Shown in pieces: positions 59,803-64,000 of a DNA stretch of 64,000 nucleotides. The notes beneath the pieces are model-generated. The model saw only the letters and a program-made list of their open reading frames with translations, searched no databases and was not told the DNA's origin. The position numbers were made by a program, and so were the translations under genes. Origin of the DNA: Halomicrobium katesii DSM 19301 (lineage in GTDB: Archaea > Halobacteriota > Halobacteria > Halobacteriales > Haloarculaceae); NCBI RefSeq assembly GCF_000379085.1, contig NZ_KB905378.1:1101864-1165863 (forward strand), in the 5' to 3' direction. The first letter of the stretch is position 1. Each line of letters starts with the position of its first letter.

Positions 59803-60519
59803 TTAGTGACTTGCAGGCACACTGTCGTGTTCGTCGTCAGGCACTTCGAACAGCTCCAGTAAGAGCACTTCCAGCCCGCGATAGAGGTGCTGGCTGAAGG
59901 TCGGCTGTGAGATGCCCAGTGCGGCTGCACAGTCGCTCGCGGAGCTTCTGCGTGGCCAGGCCAGATAGCCACTCTGGACGGCCGCACGGACGGCATCTCG
60001 CTGTTTCGTGGTCAGCGACGAGAGGTACCGTTCGGCCCCGACCGCTCCCGTCACGGCGACGAGGTCGGCGTCGTCACGGTGCCACTTGGACAGCAGCGTC
60101 GCCCCCGCATGGTGTCGGACCACCGCGTCCACGACGGTGATCGGGTCGGCGTCGTGGGGCACCTCGACGACGACCATCCCCGTCCCGGCGTCGGCGACAC
60201 TTCGCCTGACGACGGCGTGGACCGTCGCCAGCGTGCAGTGGATGCACTCTTCGCTGTCGGCGACGACCTCCAGTAGACAGGTGTCGCCGTCCGATCGGAC
60301 GATCCGGGTCGATCTGACGCCCGGAAACGACTGCGCGAAGCGTTTCGTCTCCGACGGCGTCGCTGCGACGGTGTAGTATCGTAACACGTCGCCGTTGTCC
60401 CGGTGTATCACGTCCTCGTTGACGACGCGACAGTCGAGTTCGTCCGACATCGCGACGAGGAAGTGCTCCGGATCGCGCAGCTCGAATTTCAGCTCGACCG
60501 TAGCCCGCTCCGTGTCCAT
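59803..60519 (-). CDS. Bat-type transcriptional regulator with HTH_10 domain
   Basis: This 238-residue protein has an N-terminal domain (about 1-170) typical of bacterioopsin-activator family sensors, without a visible PAS or GAF motif. The C-terminal HTH_10 begins LTTKQRDAVRAAVQSGYLAW (about 170-189) and continues ASDCAAALGISQPTFSQHL. It binds DNA, probably as an activator or repressor of unknown targets. An AT-rich TATA-like box (aattatgaatta on the minus strand, about 60541-60553) lies 28 nt upstream. Although an opsin gene is in the window, 48 kb separates them, and no regulation is shown. Confidence 0.88.
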   Translation of the reverse strand: MDTERATVELKFELRDPEHFLVAMSDELDCRVVNEDVIHRDNGDVLRYYTVAATPSETKRFAQSFPGVRSTRIVRSDGDTCLLEVVADSEECIHCTLATVHAVVRRSVADAGTGMVVVEVPHDADPITVVDAVVRHHAGATLLSKWHRDDADLVAVTGAVGAERYLSSLTTKQRDAVRAAVQSGYLAWPRRSSASDCAAALGISQPTFSQHLYRGLEVLLLELFEVPDDEHDSVPASH

Positions 60520-60602
60520 ACCTCAGCATCCACGGTCGGCTACTAATTCATAATTGCTGTACCTAGGTATTAACGGGAGTAAGGAGGGATTAACGGGGCG
60601 AT

Positions 60603-61535
60603 CTACTCGAACAGATCGGTCGACAGATACCGCTCGCCGGTGTCCGGGAGGACGACGACGACGGTCTCGTCGGGGTGCTCGCGGGCGTACTCGACGGCGA
60701 CGCCGAGGGCCGCACCGGCGGAGATGCCGACGAGGACGCCCTCCTCGTGGCCGAGTCGCCGGCTCCACTCGCGGGCGTCGTCCGACGTGATCGTCCGGAC
60801 CTCGTCGAGCAGGTCCCGTCGCAACACGTCGGGGACGAAGCCGGGGCCGATCCCCTGAATGTCGTGGCTGTCCGGATCGTCGGCCGAGAGGAGCCGCGAG
60901 GCGTCGGGTTCGACGGCCACCGAGGTCACGGAGGTCTTGCCCCGATCCGCTTTGAGGTGTTCGGAGACGCCGGTGATCGTGCCGCCGGTGCCGACCCCGG
61001 CGACGACGGCGTCGACGCTGCCGTCGGTCGCGTCCCAGATCTCGGGGCCGGTCGTCTCACGGTGTGCGCTGGGGTTGGCCTCGTTCTCGAACTGGCGGGC
61101 TCGGACGGCGTCGTCGGCCTCGGCCAGCTCGTCGGCACGTTCGATCGCGCCGCCCATGCCGTCCTCGGCCGGGGTCAGTTCGAGGTCGGCACCGAGGGCC
61201 CGCAACAGTCGACGGCGTTCCTCGCTCATCGACGCCGGCATCGTCAGCACGCAGTCGTAGCCGTTGGCCGCACAGACCGCTGCCAGCCCGATCCCGGTGT
61301 TCCCGCTGGTCGCCTCGACGACGGTGCCGTCCGCTGACAGCGCACCGCACTCGCGTGCGGCCTCGACCATCGCCAGCGCGATGCGGTCTTTGACCGAGTA
61401 GGGGTTCGACGATTCGAGCTTCCCGTACAGGTTCGACGCAAACGAGTCGAGCCACAACAGCGGCGTCTCACCGACGAGATCGGTGACGCGCTCTGCCGCG
61501 GCTACTCGTTCGACGGTGTCTCCAGCAGCGGTCAT
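60603..61535 (-). CDS. cysK: Cysteine synthase-type PLP enzyme
   Basis: This 310-residue fold-type II PLP enzyme has the PLP lysine in NPYSVKDRIA (about 45-54), the substrate loop EATSGNTGIGLA (about 73-84), the phosphate-binding GVGTGGTITGV (about 178-188) and the C-terminal VVLPDTGERYLS. It makes cysteine from O-acetylserine (or phosphoserine) and sulfide; the donor cannot be told by eye. It runs in the same direction as the HTH_10 gene. Confidence 0.92.
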   Translation of the reverse strand: MTAAGDTVERVAAAERVTDLVGETPLLWLDSFASNLYGKLESSNPYSVKDRIALAMVEAARECGALSADGTVVEATSGNTGIGLAAVCAANGYDCVLTMPASMSEERRRLLRALGADLELTPAEDGMGGAIERADELAEADDAVRARQFENEANPSAHRETTGPEIWDATDGSVDAVVAGVGTGGTITGVSEHLKADRGKTSVTSVAVEPDASRLLSADDPDSHDIQGIGPGFVPDVLRRDLLDEVRTITSDDAREWSRRLGHEEGVLVGISAGAALGVAVEYAREHPDETVVVVLPDTGERYLSTDLFE

Positions 61536-61640
61536 GCACCCGTAGTTGGACGGCGACGACGCTGAGTTGTCTCCCCTCGTACTGGGGGAATTGAAGTCGC
61601 GTCTCGTGTGTCGGTTAACTCGGTTCCGAGTCCGGGCACA

Positions 61641-61647
61641 TTTATAT
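61641..61647 (+). promoter_or_regulatory. Putative TATA box of the 42-residue protein gene
   Basis: tttatat is centred 28 nt before ATG 61672, so the mRNA is probably leaderless. Confidence 0.55.
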
Positions 61648-61671
61648 CCAATGAACGATTATGAAGAACTG

Positions 61672-61800
61672 ATGCCACAGATCACGGTCTCAGACCAGCT
61701 GTACCGCAAGCTCGAAGAAGCCACGGAGGACCGGGACACAGAGGACGCGATGTGGGAGATGGTGTACCGCTTCGATCGCGGCAACAACCCCTCTGAGTGA
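61672..61800 (+). CDS. Small DUF7557-like protein, 42 residues
   Basis: From ATG 61672 the product is MPQITVSDQLYRKLEEATED followed by RDTEDAMWEMVYRF and DRGNNPSE. The beginning (strand, then helix) resembles haloarchaeal DUF7557/antitoxin-like ribbon-helix-helix proteins. The TATA box tttatat (61641-61647) is centred 28 nt before this ATG, favouring it over the in-frame ATG at 61651. The function is unknown; no toxin partner is seen next to it. Confidence 0.62.
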   Translation: MPQITVSDQLYRKLEEATEDRDTEDAMWEMVYRFDRGNNPSE

Positions 61801-61801
61801 G

Positions 61802-61873
61802 ACTGTCGGCAGTCACTGTTTCGAGTTCTCCGCGACCCCGGAGCGCGAGACGCTTCTGGACGTACAGCCGACA
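61802..61873 (+). repeat. Palindromic element family B, second copy
   Basis: Arms TGTCGGC (61804-61810) and GCCGACA (61867-61873) enclose blocks in the same order as the reverse complement of the 23876-23955 copy: ACTGTTTC, CGCGACC, CGCGA, TTCTG, ACGTACAGCC. It fills the gap between the converging small protein and SRAP genes. Confidence 0.65.
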
Positions 61874-61910
61874 CACGGAACGACCGACCGGTCTCCGACC
61901 CCGATCGGAC

Positions 61911-62615
61911 CTACGCCCCGGGCGCGTCGAGGACCGCGGGTGAGTCGTTGCTGGGATCGTTGACCGCCGTCGAGACCGGCCGGGCCGCGAGTTCGCCGTC
62001 GTAGGGCTCCAGCAGGGCGCGGCGCTCGTCGTCGTCGCCGTGGAGCCAGATCGCTTCTTCGCCCGGATCGAGGATCACCGACATCCGGTGGTGTAGCTCG
62101 CGGACGAACTCGTTGGGCTCGGTCGTCAGGACGGTGAACGTCTCGACGGTCGTCGTCTCGCCGTGCTCGCCGTCCGTCCGCGTCCCGAACTCGCCGAGTC
62201 CGGTCTGTCGCTGTGGCGGCCGCCACCGTTCCCACAGCCCCGCCATCGCGAAGGGGCGCTGGTCGTCCCTGGTGACCCGATACGGCTGCTTCTCGGTTCC
62301 CTCCGCTCGCCACTCGTAGAACCCGTCCGCGGGCACCAGACACCGGCGTTGCTCGTAGGCCTCGGCGAAGCTTCGCTTCTCTGTGACCGTCTCGGCGCGA
62401 GCGTTGATGAACTCGAACTCGCTCCGGTCGTCGGCCCACGACGGGATCAGGCCCCACTCCATCTGCTGGATCGTCCCGGGCTCGTCGGCGGTGATCACCG
62501 GGAGCGACTGACGGGGCGCGGCGTTGTACCGCGGCTCGTACGCTTGGGCGAAGGTCGCACCGAAGCGCTCTTCGATGTCCTCGCGTGGCGCGAACAGACT
62601 GTAGCGACCGCACAT
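61911..62615 (-). CDS. SRAP-domain DNA-protein crosslinking protein (YedK/HMCES family)
   Basis: This 234-residue protein begins MCGRYSLFAP. Cys2 forms a thiazolidine crosslink with abasic sites in single-stranded DNA. Further active-site residues are Asn in FINARAET (about 69-76), Glu in ADGFYEW (about 95-101) and His in ELHHRMSVIL (about 174-183). It protects abasic sites at replication forks and can also release itself. The gene stands alone. Confidence 0.93.
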   Translation of the reverse strand: MCGRYSLFAPREDIEERFGATFAQAYEPRYNAAPRQSLPVITADEPGTIQQMEWGLIPSWADDRSEFEFINARAETVTEKRSFAEAYEQRRCLVPADGFYEWRAEGTEKQPYRVTRDDQRPFAMAGLWERWRPPQRQTGLGEFGTRTDGEHGETTTVETFTVLTTEPNEFVRELHHRMSVILDPGEEAIWLHGDDDERRALLEPYDGELAARPVSTAVNDPSNDSPAVLDAPGA

Positions 62616-62642
62616 ACCCAGACGTGGGGCCGCCCGCGTCTA

Positions 62643-62716
62643 ATACTGTCGGCTGGCCGCGAGCACGTCTCCACACCGGGACCGGCACCGCTTCACGACG
62701 CTCCGGCCGACCGTAT
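62643..62716 (+). repeat. Possible palindromic element family B copy (degenerate)
   Basis: Ends ATACTGTCGG (62643-62652) and CCGACCGTAT (62707-62716) are inverted repeats with one mismatch and match the family B end sequence. The interior shows only weak similarity. It lies upstream of the SRAP gene. Confidence 0.4.
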
Positions 62717-62751
62717 CGCCCACACCGAGCCGGCTCGGCGTCGCCGACCGA

Positions 62752-63024
62752 TCACTCCGCGTCCAGCGCCGCTGCGATCGCCTCCAGCTCTGCCTTCCGG
62801 AAGGCCCGGTCGGTCCGCTCTACGGTCTCCGTCTCGCCGATCTCGCGGCGAATGCCGCCGCGCATCTCTCCTTTCGGTGGGAGCCGGTCCGTGTCGATCT
62901 CGTAGCCCACTGCCTCACAGATCGCGGCCAGGGCCTCTTTCGTGAAAGCCGTGGATTCGACGCGCTCGTAGCGGTCGACGGCGACCCGAATCTCGTTGCG
63001 TAGCTCGTCGACGGTCGGTGCCAT
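62752..63024 (-). CDS. Haloarchaeal protein of unknown function, 90 residues
   Basis: This is a short, acidic, mostly helical soluble protein (MAPTVDELRNEIRVAVDRYE ... ELEAIAAALDAE). Two helix pairs (FTKEALAAICEAVG and FRKAELEAIAAALD) look like an internal repeat around a central loop. No family is recognised. ATG 63024 gives a plausible length; the upstream ATG is less likely. Confidence 0.65.
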   Translation of the reverse strand: MAPTVDELRNEIRVAVDRYERVESTAFTKEALAAICEAVGYEIDTDRLPPKGEMRGGIRREIGETETVERTDRAFRKAELEAIAAALDAE

Positions 63025-63159
63025 AGCTCCCACCGGGTGTGGCTCCGGCCTATCCGTTTCGGTTCTCACGCGACCGGCCACGGTCTGTGACGAGACGGTC
63101 GGGATATCACCCCGTAACGGGCGCGATTTTAAGCCCGATCGGGCCTTATCTGGCGGTAG

Positions 63160-63567
63160 ATGACGGGCGACCCCTCGTTTGCGATTCCGGCGCGGCCGCG
63201 GCGGCGCTACCCTTCCAGCGGCGGGGTCGAGTACGAGGGCCAGACGAGATTTCGGCTCGAACCGGCGACCGAGATGTCACAGACGGCACTCGGCCAGCTG
63301 GTCGAGAGCGTCCTCGCGGACGGCCCCTACCGTTCGGGGGCGTTCATCGAACTCCCGATGCCGCTGTGGCTGGTCCGGGACGAGGGCAGCGCCGACGTGT
63401 TCCGCGTCTCGATCCGGGGCGGTTGTGTCCGTCTCCACGTCCTGCCAGAGACGGGATCGGCGGGGCTGCGACGCTTCTACGACCGACTCGTCGCGGCCGG
63501 CGACTGCGCGTGGGCCGTCGACTGTCGGTCCGACATCGCGGACGGTCCCGGTTACGAAGGCGGGTAA
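63160..63567 (+). CDS. Haloarchaeal protein of unknown function, 135 residues
   Basis: This is a soluble, alpha/beta-looking protein: basic N-terminus (PARPRRRYPSSGG), a central strand-rich part (ELPMPLWLVRDEGSADVFRVSIRGG) and Cys in CAWAVDCRSD. No known domain is recognised. A TATA-like ttttaag (63127-63133) lies 30 nt before the ATG, indicating a leaderless transcript. It lies 37 nt before the TIGR00300 gene. Confidence 0.7.
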   Translation: MTGDPSFAIPARPRRRYPSSGGVEYEGQTRFRLEPATEMSQTALGQLVESVLADGPYRSGAFIELPMPLWLVRDEGSADVFRVSIRGGCVRLHVLPETGSAGLRRFYDRLVAAGDCAWAVDCRSDIADGPGYEGG

Positions 63568-63604
63568 CACAACTGTCTTGACGACCAGGGCCGTCGGTCC
63601 GTGC

Positions 63605-64000
63605 ATGACTGTCTCTCGCGAGGTGGAACTTGAGGGTCACATCATCGACTCCGGGATGATGCAGACGTGCTTTGGCATCATCATGGATCTGGGCGGCTCG
63701 TTCACCGTCGAGACGTTCGACATCGGCCGCCACGAGACCGACGAGTCCTACGCTCGACTCGTGGTCGAGGCCGACGACGAGGCGACGCTGCAGTCGATCG
63801 TCCACGAACTCCACCAGAACGGCGCGAACCCGGCAGATCCGAAAGACGTGACCCTGGAGCCCGCGCCCGCCGACCAGGTGGTGCCCCACGGCTTCTACTC
63901 GACGACGAACCACCCGACGTTCGTCCGCTACGACGACGAGTGGCTCGCGGTCCAGAACGTCGAGATGGACTGCGCCGTCGTCGTCGACACCGACGAGCCA
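63605..64000 (+). CDS. TIGR00300 family protein (ArgZ/LOR-SDH-like), 3'-truncated
   Basis: The 132 visible residues open MTVSREVELEGHIIDSGMMQ and continue with FGIIMDLGGSFTVETFDIGRHETDESYARL and HELHQNGANPADP. This fits the N-terminal LOR/SDH domain of TIGR00300 proteins (related to arginine dihydrolase/ornithine cyclodeaminase-type bifunctional enzymes). The NAD-binding half lies beyond the window. The biochemical activity in haloarchaea is unproven. Confidence 0.8.
   Translation, partial: MTVSREVELEGHIIDSGMMQTCFGIIMDLGGSFTVETFDIGRHETDESYARLVVEADDEATLQSIVHELHQNGANPADPKDVTLEPAPADQVVPHGFYSTTNHPTFVRYDDEWLAVQNVEMDCAVVVDTDEP

Noticed and set aside
1-64000. CRISPR arrays, tRNA or rRNA genes, transposases or replication origins
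   Set aside because: Scanning the gaps between genes showed no regularly spaced repeats, no cloverleaf-like tRNA sequence, no transposase or Orc1/Cdc6 gene.

Overview
The window comes from a halophilic archaeon (class Halobacteria). The base composition is GC-rich, the proteins are acidic, and promoters are TTTAWA-type TATA boxes about 30 nt ahead of start codons, which suggests many leaderless mRNAs. Genes include an A-type ATP synthase, aRF1, PAN, aIF5B, aIF2-beta, NOB1, deoxyhypusine synthase, PIN/PRC-barrel proteins, halocyanin, HalOD1 and a Bat-type HTH_10 regulator. The proton-pump opsin closely resembles cruxrhodopsins, which points to the Haloarcula/Halomicrobium neighbourhood (inference from memory of family sequences).

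Layout. 1-2.2 kb: end of a secreted protein gene, a type IV pilin and a methyltransferase. 2.4-14.6 kb: the A1Ao ATP synthase genes atpH-I, a 488-nt break, atpK-E-C-F-A-B, then an embedded light module (bacteriorhodopsin, lycopene cyclase, beta-carotene cleavage enzyme), then atpD. 14.7-24 kb: aRF1, MinD-like ATPase, ArgS, an S2P/PDZ protease, LysS and PyrH. 24-31 kb: a second S2P protease, ThiL, a flippase-like protein, S19e, PDCD5 protein, a PP-loop protein and HisS. 31-42 kb: TruA, PepF, PAN, Usp, arginine decarboxylase, aIF5B, halocyanin, PRC-barrel and NOB1. 42-50 kb: Pgi, SecF-SecD, RNase HII, aIF2-beta-TRAM and a DUF4397 protein. 50-64 kb: cold-shock protein, SDR plus aldehyde dehydrogenase, deoxyhypusine synthase, uridine kinase, the GTPase YchF with a broken 5' duplicate, HalOD1, HTH_10 regulator, cysteine synthase, SRAP protein and the start of a TIGR00300 gene.

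Functional themes. The opsin pumps protons outward in light, the two carotenoid enzymes make its retinal from lycopene, and the ATP synthase spends the gradient. All sit in one 12-kb block. A second theme is translation and proteostasis: three aminoacyl-tRNA synthetases, release and initiation factors, S19e, TruA, NOB1, and PdaD plus deoxyhypusine synthase (agmatine supply and aIF5A modification).

The most unusual content is non-coding. (1) Four copies of an 85-86 bp palindromic element lie at 25786, 28896, 50273 and 53620. Two of them, 21 kb apart and in opposite orientation, differ at one base. (2) A second family of about 60-80 bp palindromes has ACTGYCGGC-type ends. (3) A duplicated, broken 5' end of ychF carries two related double-hairpin inserts of 51 and 54 nt, one of them inside the P-loop codons. 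(4) A 700-nt hairpin-rich spacer lies between rps19e and the PDCD5 gene. No tRNA, rRNA, CRISPR array or transposase gene was recognised.
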